DNA of 59,813 nucleotides from Streptomyces sp. SID8352 (GTDB lineage: Bacteria; Actinomycetota; Actinomycetes; Streptomycetales; Streptomycetaceae): contig NZ_WWGX01000072.1 of assembly GCF_009862265.1 (NCBI RefSeq), forward strand, positions 1 through 59,813, read 5' to 3'. Below, one piece after another: positions 36,125 through 44,483 of this stretch. Position 1 is the first letter of the stretch. Every line of letters starts with the position of its first letter. The notes below the pieces were generated by a model. The model did not search any database. It was not told where the DNA came from and saw nothing but the letters and a program-made list of their open reading frames with translations. Position numbers and translations under genes: made by a program.

Positions 36125-36429
36125 CGGATTTCCTTTCATCGATAACGTGAGGGTCGGAGGTCCGCCGGCGTCCGCCGTATCGCCGCCCCTTGTTATATGC
36201 AGTACAGCAGTACGCCGGAAAGCAAACCGCTTTTGCCCGGAAAACACAAACCCCCGGCCGGGACTCGTGGTCCCGGCCGGAGCACTCCGGAGCCGGAAAG
36301 TTGCGCGTTTCGGACATAGGGACCGCGTGCGGCACCCCTCCGAATAAACGCGGCGAACGGCCGCCGATGCCCGGGATGATGCGCGGTGATCGCGGCCGAT
36401 CCCCGATGTCACTTGGCGAAGTCCGGCGA
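36125..36429 (-). promoter_or_regulatory. lsr2 promoter region
   Basis: On the minus strand TATAAC (36197-36192) is a good -10; TTCCGG or TTTCCG 17-18 bases upstream is a weak -35. Between them lies the direct repeat GCAGTAC-A-GCAGTAC (36199-36213, plus-strand reading). The region is A+T-richer than its surroundings, as expected if Lsr2 regulates itself. Confidence 0.55.
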
Positions 36430-36939
36430 TCACAGATGCAGAAGCATGCGGCTGTTGCCCAGGGTGTTCGGTTTCACCCGTTCGAGACCCAGGAACTCCG
36501 CTACGCCCTCGTCATAGGAACGCAGCAGCTCCGCGTACACGTCCCGGTCGACCGGGGTCTCCCCGATCTCCACGAAGCCGTGCCTGCTGAAGAAGTCCAC
36601 TTCGAAGGTCAGGCAGAATACCCGGCGAACGCCCAGCGTGCGTGCGGTCTCCAGTAACTTCTCCAGCAACTGGTGGCCGACGCCGGCCCCCTTCAGACCG
36701 GGCTTCACCGCGAGAGTCCGCACTTCCGCCAGGTCTTCCCACATCACGTGCAGGGCACCGCAGCCGACGACCTCGCCGTTGTCGTCCCGTTCCGCGACCC
36801 AGAACTCCTGGATGTCCTCGTAAAGCGTCACCATCGCTTTGTCGAGGAGGATGCGCTCGTGGACGTAGGTGTCGAGGAGCCTGCGCACGGCCGGGACATC
36901 GCTGGTGCGGGCCCTCCGGACGGTGATGGCTTTTGGCAT
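36430..36939 (-). CDS. amino-acid N-acetyltransferase (N-acetylglutamate synthase type)
   Basis: A 169-aa GNAT enzyme. The acetyl-CoA loop is VKPGLKGAGVGHQLLEKLL, and the C-terminal CLTFEVDFFSRHGFVEIGETPV is typical of stand-alone ArgA-type synthases in actinobacteria, which start arginine synthesis. It lacks the amino-acid kinase domain of E. coli ArgA. ATG 36939 is 6 bases behind TAGCGT (36951-36946), with only cytosines between, so it is very likely leaderless. Confidence 0.88.
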   Translation of the reverse strand: MPKAITVRRARTSDVPAVRRLLDTYVHERILLDKAMVTLYEDIQEFWVAERDDNGEVVGCGALHVMWEDLAEVRTLAVKPGLKGAGVGHQLLEKLLETARTLGVRRVFCLTFEVDFFSRHGFVEIGETPVDRDVYAELLRSYDEGVAEFLGLERVKPNTLGNSRMLLHL

Positions 36940-36948
36940 GGGGGGACG

Positions 36949-37371
36949 CTATCGCCCGCCCGCGCCGGGAAGGGAACCGGGGTTCGGCTCGGGTTCCGGG
37001 TTCCGTGATTCCGGGGCCTGGACGATACGGATGGCGTCCGCCAGCGCCCCCCGCTGTTCCTCGCTCATCATGCCGAAGAAGGCCACCAGCGCGGCGGCGG
37101 GGTTGTCGCTCTGCGACCAGGCGTCGTTCATCAGTGCGGCGGCGTAGGCGGCCCGGGTGGAGACGGCCTCATATCGATAGGCCCGGCCTTCCGCCTCGCG
37201 GCGCACCCAGCCCTTCTGATGAAGATTGTCCAAAACCGTCATCACTGTGGTGTAGGCGATGGACCGTTCCTGTTGGAGGTCTTCGAGGACTTCCCGGACG
37301 GTGACCGGGCGGTTCCACTTCCACACCCGCGTCATGACCGCGTCTTCGAGTTCTCCCAAGGGGCGAGGCAC
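36949..37371 (-). CDS. BlaI/MecI/CopY-family transcriptional regulator
   Basis: A 140-aa protein with the BlaI winged helix: LGELEDAVMTRVWKW, VTVREVLEDLQQERSIAYTT and NLHQKGWVRREAEGRAYRYE. These repressors often control beta-lactamase or membrane protease genes and can be cleaved by BlaR-type sensors; no such sensor is adjacent here. The GTG at 37371 follows TATTGT by 7 bases (37384-37379), favouring this start over upstream ATGs. Its promoter is 10 bases upstream of the GNAT -10 box on the other side of the gene, so the two genes are probably separate units. Confidence 0.9.
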   Translation of the reverse strand: MPRPLGELEDAVMTRVWKWNRPVTVREVLEDLQQERSIAYTTVMTVLDNLHQKGWVRREAEGRAYRYEAVSTRAAYAAALMNDAWSQSDNPAAALVAFFGMMSEEQRGALADAIRIVQAPESRNPEPEPNPGSLPGAGGR

Positions 37372-37614
37372 GGTCAGAACAATACGGGGGAAACGGGACA
37401 TTTGATGGCTGGGCATGCGCCTGTGTCGACAGATCGCCATAAAAAGGGCGTACGACGGGTGCCGGAGCACGCGTCGTACGCGGAGTCGCCGAGCGGTGCC
37501 GCGAGGTCACGGCCCCTGGGGGGTGGGCGCGCAGGGGCGGAGGGGGGTCGGCGCGGGCGCGGTACGGCGCGGTACGGCACCGGCCGCGCCGTCGTGCCGT
37601 GCCGCGCCGGGGTG

Positions 37615-37785
37615 TCAGGACTCCCGGTGGGCCGCGGTGCCGTCCGTCCGGGCGAGGGCGGCGTCCACGGCCGCGTCCTCCTTGGCCTTGTTGGCGCCGC
37701 CCTGGGTCTTCACGATCACCCTGATCACGCCGATGAAGAGCGCCGCCATGACGAACGGGGGCGTAAGCGCGGAGACGTATTCCAT
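37615..37785 (-). CDS. small membrane protein (56 aa)
   Basis: One hydrophobic segment (PPFVMAALFIGVIRVIV) near the N-terminus is followed by a charged, Ala/Lys-rich tail. ATG 37785 lies 6 bases behind TACTCT (37797-37792); the GGAG between them is too close to serve well as a ribosome binding site, so a leaderless mRNA is likely. The family is unknown to me. Confidence 0.7.
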   Translation of the reverse strand: MEYVSALTPPFVMAALFIGVIRVIVKTQGGANKAKEDAAVDAALARTDGTAAHRES

Positions 37786-37808
37786 GGCTCCAGAGTAGCC
37801 AGGGCCGC

Positions 37809-38390
37809 TCAGCCCGCGGCGAGGTGGTGCCGGGAGCCGGGGGCGGGCGGGTTGGGCCTGCGCCGGGGGAAGACCTCGCCGGGGGTGGGGATCGGGCGGC
37901 GGGGGTCGGCCGGGGCGGGCGCGGGGGCCGGCTTCCGGGCGGGTTTCCGGGCCGGGTCCTGCGGCGGCTTCTCGTCGGCCCGGCGCCCGCCGGGGAGGGC
38001 GAGCAGGTGGCTGCGGGCGGCGGGGACGGGGCGGCACCGGGCCAGCAGCACGGCGGCGGCCGGCGTGCCGCGCAGGGCCCGCAGGGCGGCGAGGTCGTCC
38101 GCCCCGGGCTGATGGCCGGCGTCCAGCGCCTCGGTGAGGACGGCGAGGTAGCCGGTGACGCTGCCGGGGAGGGCGGCGCGGTAGCGGGCGAGGTCGGCCA
38201 GCAGGAAGGCGCGCAGGCGGGTGGCCTCGTCCATCGCCTCGTCCAGGGACTCCGCGAGGCGGAGACAGTCATGGACGTCCTCGGCGGAGGCGGGACGGGG
38301 ATGCAGGGCGAGGGCGAGGGCGCGCCGGAGCACACGCAGTTCCTGTGCGCCGAAGGCCATCCCGCCGCGGGGTCCGTAGGGCGTGGGCAT
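37809..38390 (-). CDS. hypothetical helical protein
   Basis: A 193-aa product. Residues 1-120 are helical, with ELRVLRRALALALHPRPASAEDVHDCLRLAESLDEAMDEATRLRAFLL-type packing (quoted in part), and the C-terminal 70 are Pro/Arg/Lys-rich with a KPARKPAPAP repeat. I recognise no family with certainty. ATG 38390 follows TATCGT (38402-38397) by 6 bases, so leaderless. Upstream frame to 38741 is low-complexity and rejected. Confidence 0.75.
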   Translation of the reverse strand: MPTPYGPRGGMAFGAQELRVLRRALALALHPRPASAEDVHDCLRLAESLDEAMDEATRLRAFLLADLARYRAALPGSVTGYLAVLTEALDAGHQPGADDLAALRALRGTPAAAVLLARCRPVPAARSHLLALPGGRRADEKPPQDPARKPARKPAPAPAPADPRRPIPTPGEVFPRRRPNPPAPGSRHHLAAG

Positions 38391-38683
38391 GGGCCGACGA
38401 TACGCGCTAATCGGACAAAATCCCCATAGCGCCCCGGCGTGGCGCGTCATCGCGCCCCCGAAGGGGTGCCTGTCCGAGCCCGGGGGCCGGTGCCGCCCGC
38501 GACAGCCCGAGCGGCCCGCCGGACCCGCCCCGCGCGGCCCGAGGACGGGTCCCGGCCGCGCGGGGCGGCTCCGCGTCCGGGCGGCTCCGCTCCCGGCGGC
38601 CCGAGGACGCGCCCCTCCCGGGGCGTCCCGGCCCGCGCGGGCGGCTCCGGAGAGGGGTACGGCTCCGGAGCCGGCGGGAGGCG

Positions 38684-39481
38684 TCAGGCGCGGGGGACGT
38701 TGCGCTCGTAGACCAGGCGGAGCCCGATCAGCGTCAGCCACGGCTCGTGCTCGTCGATCACCGACGACTCGCCGAGCACCATCGGCGCCAGGCCCCCCGT
38801 CGCGATGACGGTCACCTCGTCCGGGTCCTTCGCCAGCTCCCGCGCCATCCGCCGGACCACCCCGTCGACCTGGCCCGCGAACCCGTAGACGATGCCCGCC
38901 TGCATCGCCTCCACCGTGTTCTTGCCGATCACGCTCCGCGGCCGGGCCACCTCGATCTTGCGGAGCTGCGCGCCCCGCACGCCGAGCGCCTCCACGGAGA
39001 TCTCGATGCCGGGGGCGATGACCCCGCCGATGTACTCGCCGCGCGCGCTGATCGCGTCGAACGTGGTCGCCGTGCCGAAGTCCACCACGATCGCCGGGCC
39101 GCCGTACAGGTCGACCGCGGCGGCCGAGTTGATGATGCGGTCGGCGCCGACCTCCTTGGGGTGGTCGGTGAGGATCGGCACCCCGGTCCGCACGCCCGGC
39201 TCCACCAGCACCGCCGGGACGTCGCCGTAGTACCGGCGGGTGACCTCGCGCAGCTCGTGCAGGACGGAGGGGACGGTGGCGCAGATGGCGATGCCGTCGA
39301 TGCCGTCGCCCAGCTCGTCGCCGAGCAGCGGGTGGCGGCCCATCAGCCCCTGCAGCAGCACCGCCAGCTCGTCCGCCGTACGGCGCGGGTCGGTGGAGAT
39401 GCGCCAGTGTTCGACGATGTCCTCGCCGTCGAACAGCCCCAGGACGGTGTGGGTGTTGCCCACGTCGATCGTCAGCAGCAT
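38684..39481 (-). CDS. coaX: type III pantothenate kinase
   Basis: The 265-aa enzyme phosphorylates pantothenate, the first step of CoA synthesis. It is an ASKHA-fold protein: MLLTIDVGNTHTVLGLFDG at the N-terminus, GADRIINSAAAVDLYGGPAI and VDFGTATTFDAI in the middle. Type III kinases need K+ and are not inhibited by CoA. It is the last gene of the operon that also carries panC, 4 bp after the nadC stop. Confidence 0.96.
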   Translation of the reverse strand: MLLTIDVGNTHTVLGLFDGEDIVEHWRISTDPRRTADELAVLLQGLMGRHPLLGDELGDGIDGIAICATVPSVLHELREVTRRYYGDVPAVLVEPGVRTGVPILTDHPKEVGADRIINSAAAVDLYGGPAIVVDFGTATTFDAISARGEYIGGVIAPGIEISVEALGVRGAQLRKIEVARPRSVIGKNTVEAMQAGIVYGFAGQVDGVVRRMARELAKDPDEVTVIATGGLAPMVLGESSVIDEHEPWLTLIGLRLVYERNVPRA

Positions 39482-39485
39482 GGCC

Positions 39486-40466
39486 CTACACCGCTTCCCG
39501 CAGGTCCAGGCCGATGTCCAGGACGGGGGAGCTGTGGGTGAGGGCCCCCACGGCCAGGTAGTCGACGCCGGTGGCGGCGTAGGCGGCCGCGTTGTCCAGG
39601 GTCAGCCGCCCGGACGCCTCCAGGGCGGCGCGGCCGTCGACCAGGGCCACCGCCTCCTCGCACTCGCCCGGCGTGAAGTTGTCCAGCAGGATCAGGTCGG
39701 CGCCCGCGTCCAGCACCTCGCGGAGCTGGTGCAGGGTGTCCACCTCGACCTCGATCGGCACCTCGGGGAAGTGCTCGCGAACCGCCCGGAAGGCCGCCGC
39801 CACCCCGCCCGCGGCCACCACGTGGTTGTCCTTGACCAGGGCCGCGTCGGAGAGCGACATGCGGTGGTTGACGCCGCCGCCGCAGCGGACCGCGAACTTC
39901 TCCAGCGAGCGCAGCCCGGGGGTGGTCTTGCGGGTGTCGCGGACCCTGGCCCGCGTCCCCTCCAGGACGTCCGCCCAGGCACGGGTGGCCGTCGCGATGC
40001 CCGACAGGCGGCACAGCAGGTTCAGCGCGCTGCGCTCGGCGGTGAGCAGGTCGCGGGTGCGCGAGGTGACCGACAGCAGCCGCTGGCCCGGCTGCACCCG
40101 GTCGCCGTCCGCCACGTGCCGATCGACCTCGAACTCCTCCTCGCAGACGAGGGACAGGACCGCCTCGGCGACCCTGAGCCCCGCCACCACGCCCGCCTCG
40201 CGCGCCGTGAAGTCGGCGGTGGCGACCGCGTCCTCGGGGATGGTGGCGACCGTCGTCACGTCCACGCCGTGCGCCAGGTCCTCGCCCAGGGCGACGTTGG
40301 CGATGTCCTCGACCTCCACCGGGTCGAGCCCGGAGTCGAGCAGGAGCGCCGCCAGGGCCGGGTCGAGTCCGCACTCCTGGTACGTCTCGCCGTCGTGGTC
40401 CGCGGCGCAGGCGCAGTCGCCGCCGCAGCCGCCGGAGGAGGCCAGGGGAAGGTCGGGGGTGTTCAC
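39486..40466 (-). CDS. nadC: nicotinate-nucleotide pyrophosphorylase (quinolinate phosphoribosyltransferase)
   Basis: The 326-aa enzyme makes nicotinate mononucleotide from quinolinate and PRPP. Motifs: GEDLAHGVDVTT, RTRDLLTAERSALNLLCRLSG, RDTRKTTPGLR and RCGGGVNHRMSLSDAALVKDNH. Start GTG 40466 overlaps the nadB stop by 4 bp (GTGA) and has AGGAG. The N-terminus has an extra ~35-aa segment with Cys14, Cys18, Cys20, His24 and Cys32, which could bind a metal. Confidence 0.96.
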   Translation of the reverse strand: MNTPDLPLASSGGCGGDCACAADHDGETYQECGLDPALAALLLDSGLDPVEVEDIANVALGEDLAHGVDVTTVATIPEDAVATADFTAREAGVVAGLRVAEAVLSLVCEEEFEVDRHVADGDRVQPGQRLLSVTSRTRDLLTAERSALNLLCRLSGIATATRAWADVLEGTRARVRDTRKTTPGLRSLEKFAVRCGGGVNHRMSLSDAALVKDNHVVAAGGVAAAFRAVREHFPEVPIEVEVDTLHQLREVLDAGADLILLDNFTPGECEEAVALVDGRAALEASGRLTLDNAAAYAATGVDYLAVGALTHSSPVLDIGLDLREAV

Positions 40467-42202
40467 TGCTGTCGCTCCTGGGGGCGCTGCGCCGGCCGGG
40501 GGCCGGGGGTGGTCGGAGGGAACTCCGCGGTCGGTGTGGTGTGCACGGCGAGCGTACGGTCCGGGTTCAGCCGTACCACGACGTGGCGCCGCCAGGCGGT
40601 GTCGTCGCGCCCCGGGCGGTCCTCGCGCCAGTGGCAGCCGCGGGTCTCCTCGCGCCGGGCCGCGGCGGCCACCAGGACCCGCGCCACGCACAGCAGGTTG
40701 GTCGCCTCCCAGGTGTCGACGCCGGGCTCGGCGGTCTTGCCGTGCTCGCGCAGCGCCTCGCGGGCCGCGCCGTGCAGGTCCTGCAGCTTCCCGGCGGCCC
40801 GGTCGAGCGACGCGGCGGACCGCAGCACGCCGGCGCCCTCGGTCATGGCATGCTGGATGGCGAAGCGGGCCTCCGCGGGCAGCAGCGGGTGCGCGGGGGA
40901 CTCCGGGTGCGGGACCTCGGCGGGGACGCGGGCCCCCAGGGTGCCGTCGGCGTGGCGGGCCGCGACGTCGGCGGCGATGCGCTCGGCGTAGACCAGGCCC
41001 TCCAGGAGCGAGTTGGAGGCCAGCCGGTTGGCGCCGTGCACACCGGTGCAGGCGACCTCCCCGCACGCGTACAGGCCCGGCACCGTGGTGCGGCCCCGGG
41101 AGTCGGTGCGGACACCGCCGGAGGCGTAGTGCGCGGCCGGGGCGACCGGGACCGGTTCGGTGACCGGGTCGATGCCGTGGGCGCGGCAGGCGGTCAGGAT
41201 CGTCGGGAAGCGCTGCTCCCACATCTCGGCGCCGAAGTGCCGGGCGTCCAGGTACATGTGCCCGGTGCCCTGCTCCAGCATCCGCCGGGTGATGCCCTTG
41301 GCGACGATGTCCCGGGGCGCCAGCTCCGCCAGCTCGTGCTGCCCCAGCATGAAGCGCACGCCGTCCGCGTCCACCAGGTGGGCGCCCTCGCCGCGCACGG
41401 CCTCGGAGACCAGCGGCTGCTGGCCCTCGGCGTCCGCGCCCAGGAACAGCACCGTGGGGTGGAACTGGACGAACTCCAGGTCGCTGACCTCGGCCCCGGC
41501 GCGCAGGGCGAGGGCGACGCCGTCGCCGGTCGACACGGAGGGGTTGGTGGTCGCCGAGAAGACCTGGCCCATGCCGCCGGTCGCCAGGACCACGGCGGGG
41601 GCGTGCACCGCGCCGACGCCGTCGTGCCGGCCCTCCCCCATGACGTGCAGGGTCACCCCGGCGGTGCGGCCGTCGGCGTCCGTGAGGAGGTCCAGGACCA
41701 GCGCGTTCTCCACGGTGCGCACGCCCCGCACGCGGACCGCCTCGACCAGGGCCCGGGAGATCTCCGCGCCCGTGGCGTCGCCGCCCGCGTGGGCGATGCG
41801 CCTGCGGTGGTGGCCGCCCTCCCTGGCCAGTGCCAGGCCGCCCTCGTCGGACTCGTCGAAGTGCGCCCCGGTGTCGATGAGCCGCCGCACGGCGTCGGGG
41901 CCCTCGGTGACCAGGATGCGCACCGCCTCCTCGTCGCACAGCCCGGCGCCCGCGACGAGGGTGTCGTCCAGGTGCTGCCCGGGGGTGTCGCCCTCGCCCA
42001 GGGCCGCCGCGATGCCGCCCTGCGCCCAGCGGGTGGAGCCGTCGTCCAGCCGGGCCTTGGTGACGACCACGGTGTCCAGCCCGGCCGCCTCGCAGCGCAG
42101 GGCGGCGGTCAGGCCGGCGACGCCGGAACCGACGACCACGACGTCCGCGGCGACGGCCCAGCCGGGCGCGGGGGCGTGCAGTCGTATGCCTGTGCTGGTC
42201 AC
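40463..42202 (-). CDS. nadB: L-aspartate oxidase
   Basis: The 579-aa flavoenzyme oxidises L-aspartate to iminoaspartate for quinolinate synthesis. FAD motif: VVVVGSGVAGLTAALRCEAAG; substrate region STRWAQGGIAAALGEGDTP; GGVRTDSRGRTTVPGLYACGE and HGANRLASNSLLEGLVYAER complete the succinate dehydrogenase-like fold. Start GTG 42202, overlapping panC by 4 bp. nadA (quinolinate synthase) is not in the window. Confidence 0.96.
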   Translation of the reverse strand: MTSTGIRLHAPAPGWAVAADVVVVGSGVAGLTAALRCEAAGLDTVVVTKARLDDGSTRWAQGGIAAALGEGDTPGQHLDDTLVAGAGLCDEEAVRILVTEGPDAVRRLIDTGAHFDESDEGGLALAREGGHHRRRIAHAGGDATGAEISRALVEAVRVRGVRTVENALVLDLLTDADGRTAGVTLHVMGEGRHDGVGAVHAPAVVLATGGMGQVFSATTNPSVSTGDGVALALRAGAEVSDLEFVQFHPTVLFLGADAEGQQPLVSEAVRGEGAHLVDADGVRFMLGQHELAELAPRDIVAKGITRRMLEQGTGHMYLDARHFGAEMWEQRFPTILTACRAHGIDPVTEPVPVAPAAHYASGGVRTDSRGRTTVPGLYACGEVACTGVHGANRLASNSLLEGLVYAERIAADVAARHADGTLGARVPAEVPHPESPAHPLLPAEARFAIQHAMTEGAGVLRSAASLDRAAGKLQDLHGAAREALREHGKTAEPGVDTWEATNLLCVARVLVAAAARREETRGCHWREDRPGRDDTAWRRHVVVRLNPDRTLAVHTTPTAEFPPTTPGPRPAQRPQERQQ

Positions 42203-43191
42203 GAGGCGGCTCCGAAGGTGAGGGGGAGGTTGTCGATCAGCCGGACGGCGCCGACCCTGGCGGCCACCGCGAGGACGGCCGGGCCGGTGTACCCGTCCGC
42301 GATCGCGGTGAAGTCGGACGGATCGACCAGGGCCAGGTAGTCCAGCTCCAGCGGCGGATCCAGGCGGGCCGCCTCGTCCAGCACCAGGCGGGCGGCGGCC
42401 CGCACCGCCGACGGGCCGCCCGGGGCGGCGCGGGAGACGGCGTGCGCGTCGGCCGCCGCCCGGGACTCGCCCAGGGCGTCGAGCGCCTCCGCGCGCGCGG
42501 GCGTGGCGGGCACCTCGCGGGCCCGGGCGCTCAGCGCCTCCTGCGCGGCGAGCCGGTCCACCCCCGCGAAGAGCGCCCGGGACAGCCCCAGCGCGGTACC
42601 GCGCTCCCGGGGCGAGAGGAAGCGGTTGCGGCTGGACAGGGCCAGCCCGTCCTCCTCGCGGACGGTGGGGACGGCGACGACCTCCACGCCGAAGTTCAGG
42701 TCGCTCGCCATGCGGCGGATCAGGGCGAGCTGCTGGGCGTCCTTCTGTCCGTAGAGGGCCAGGTCGGGGCGGGTGAGGTGGAGAAGCTTGGCGACGACGG
42801 TGAGCACGCCGTCGAAGTGCCCGGGGCGGGAGGCGCCCTCCAGGCGTCCGCCCATGGGGCCCGCGCTGACCCGCACCTGGGGCTCGCCGCCCGGGTACAC
42901 CTCCTCGACGGAGGGGGCGAACACCGCGTCGGCGCCCGCCCGCCCGGCCACCTCCAGATCGGCCTCCAGGGTGCGCGGATAGCGGTCCAGGTCCTCGGCC
43001 TCGCCGAACTGGAGCGGGTTGACGAAGACGGTGACGACGACCTCCCCGTCCGCGCCGACCCGCTCGCGCGCGGCGCGGATCAGGGTGGCGTGGCCCTCGT
43101 GCAGGGCGCCCATGGTCATCACGACGGCACGGCGGCCGCGGCGCTCGCGGTCGCGCAGCTCCCCGGCGGTGCGCAGCAGGGCGGTGGTCAT
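42199..43191 (-). CDS. panC: pantothenate synthetase
   Basis: The 330-aa enzyme joins pantoate and beta-alanine using ATP. The HIGH-type motif is VMTMGALHEGHATLIRAA; further family markers are VFVNPLQFG and the KMSKS-like ALSSRNRFLS. An insert of ~25 Ala/Arg-rich residues around 250-275 makes it longer than the E. coli enzyme. ATG 43191 overlaps the upstream stop (ATGA). Confidence 0.96.
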   Translation of the reverse strand: MTTALLRTAGELRDRERRGRRAVVMTMGALHEGHATLIRAARERVGADGEVVVTVFVNPLQFGEAEDLDRYPRTLEADLEVAGRAGADAVFAPSVEEVYPGGEPQVRVSAGPMGGRLEGASRPGHFDGVLTVVAKLLHLTRPDLALYGQKDAQQLALIRRMASDLNFGVEVVAVPTVREEDGLALSSRNRFLSPRERGTALGLSRALFAGVDRLAAQEALSARAREVPATPARAEALDALGESRAAADAHAVSRAAPGGPSAVRAAARLVLDEAARLDPPLELDYLALVDPSDFTAIADGYTGPAVLAVAARVGAVRLIDNLPLTFGAAS

Positions 43192-44117
43192 CGGGTGTTC
43201 CCTTCGGTGCCGTCGGCCGCGTGGGCGAGGACGCCGAGCAGGTCCTCCGCGAGCTCGGGCCTGAGCAGTCCGTGGGCGAGCGCCCGGTCGGCGGTCGCGC
43301 GGGCCATCGCCAGGTACCCGGCCACGGCCTGCGGGGCGTGCGCGCGCAGCTCCTCGACGTGGGCGGCGACCGTGCCCGCATCCCCGCGCGCGACGGGGCC
43401 GGTCAGCGCCGCGTCGCCGGAGCGCAGGGCGTTGTCCAGGGCGGCGCCCAGCAGCGGGCCGAGCATCCGGTCGGGGGCGGCGACGCCCGCCGTGCGCAGC
43501 AGCTCCATGGACTGGGCGACGAGGGTGACCAGGTGGTTGGCGCCCAGGGCGAGCGCCGCGTGGTAGAGCGGGCGGCGCTCCTCGGCGATCCACTCCGGCT
43601 CGCCGCCCATCTCGATCACCAGGGCCTCGGCGGCCAGCCGCAGCTCCTCGGGCGCCGTGACGCCGAAGGAGCACCCGGCGAGCCGCTGGACGTCCACGGG
43701 GGTGCCGGTGAACGTCATCGCGGGGTGCAGGGCCAGCGGCAGGGCCCCGGCGCGCAGGGCGGGCTCCAGCACCCTCACCCCGTACCGCCCGGAGGTGTGC
43801 GCCAGGAGCTGGCCCGGGCGCACCGCCCCGGTCTCCACCAGCCCGGCGACCAGGCCGGGCAGGGCGTCGTCGGGGACGGTCAGCAGCACCAGCTCGGCGC
43901 GGCCCAGCACCTCGGCGGGGGCCACCAGCGGCACGTCCGGGAGCATGGCCTCGGCGCGCCTGCGGGAGGCCTCGGAGACGCCGGAGACGGCCACCGGCCG
44001 GTGCCCGGCCAGTTGGAGTGAGGCGGCCAGCGCGGGACCCACGCGTCCGGCGCCGACGACGCCTACGGTGAGCCGCGCGGGGCGGTCCTTGGGATCCGGC
44101 TGTGGGGTTGGATTCAC
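43188..44117 (-). CDS. Rossmann-like and DUF2520 domain protein
   Basis: A 309-aa protein: NAD(P)-binding VGVVGAGRVGPALAASLQLAG at the N-terminus, then a helical DUF2520 domain with LALHPAMTFTGTPVD and LYHAALALGANHLVTL. Its fold resembles 6-phosphogluconate dehydrogenase-type reductases and ketopantoate reductase. As first gene of the panC operon it could supply pantoate, but this is inference only. GTG 44117. A candidate promoter upstream reads TTAACA-18-TACCCC on the minus strand near 44177-44149. Confidence 0.85.
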   Translation of the reverse strand: MNPTPQPDPKDRPARLTVGVVGAGRVGPALAASLQLAGHRPVAVSGVSEASRRRAEAMLPDVPLVAPAEVLGRAELVLLTVPDDALPGLVAGLVETGAVRPGQLLAHTSGRYGVRVLEPALRAGALPLALHPAMTFTGTPVDVQRLAGCSFGVTAPEELRLAAEALVIEMGGEPEWIAEERRPLYHAALALGANHLVTLVAQSMELLRTAGVAAPDRMLGPLLGAALDNALRSGDAALTGPVARGDAGTVAAHVEELRAHAPQAVAGYLAMARATADRALAHGLLRPELAEDLLGVLAHAADGTEGNTR

Positions 44118-44483
44118 GCGGCGGGGCCTTCCCGTTCCAGTCCGCTCGGGGTACCGGACGATTTCTCGTCATGTTAACGCTATCGGTGCGGGCTCCGTCC
44201 GGCCGTCCACAGGCTGTGGGCGACCGACGGGTTCCCAGGGCTCGGCGGATTCCCCGGGGCCCGGGGGAATCGCTCGCCGACGGGGCACGGGGGAACGCCG
44301 GGTCGGGGAACGCGCGGGCGCGGGGCGTGCGCCGGGCGGGCGCGCGCAGGGTGGCCGACACCGCCCACCTGCCCCGGCTCCGGCAGGGTGCCCGCGCGGG
44401 CGCGCACGGGCGAGGAGGCCGGCGCGGCCGGAGGTGGTGAGGGCGGGGTGCCCGCGCGGGCGCGCACGGGGCATCATCCCGGC
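44118..44483. other. divergent region between cofactor operon and threonine aldolase
   Basis: The left third holds the operon promoter and is A+T-richer near 44160-44180. The right part carries a 25-bp direct repeat next to the aldolase start. No gene is seen. Confidence 0.55.
44386..44470. repeat. exact 25-bp direct repeat, 60-bp offset
   Basis: Copies at 44386-44410 and 44446-44470 are identical. Each starts GGGTGCCCGCGCGGGCGCGC and contains the palindrome CCCGCGCGGG. The second copy ends 13 bases before the aldolase ATG. Confidence 0.9.

Noticed and set aside
36125..36433. Longer Lsr2 with an N-terminal extension
   Set aside because: The GTG at 36124 has an ideal ribosome binding site and gives the usual 111 aa; upstream sequence is the A+T-richer promoter.
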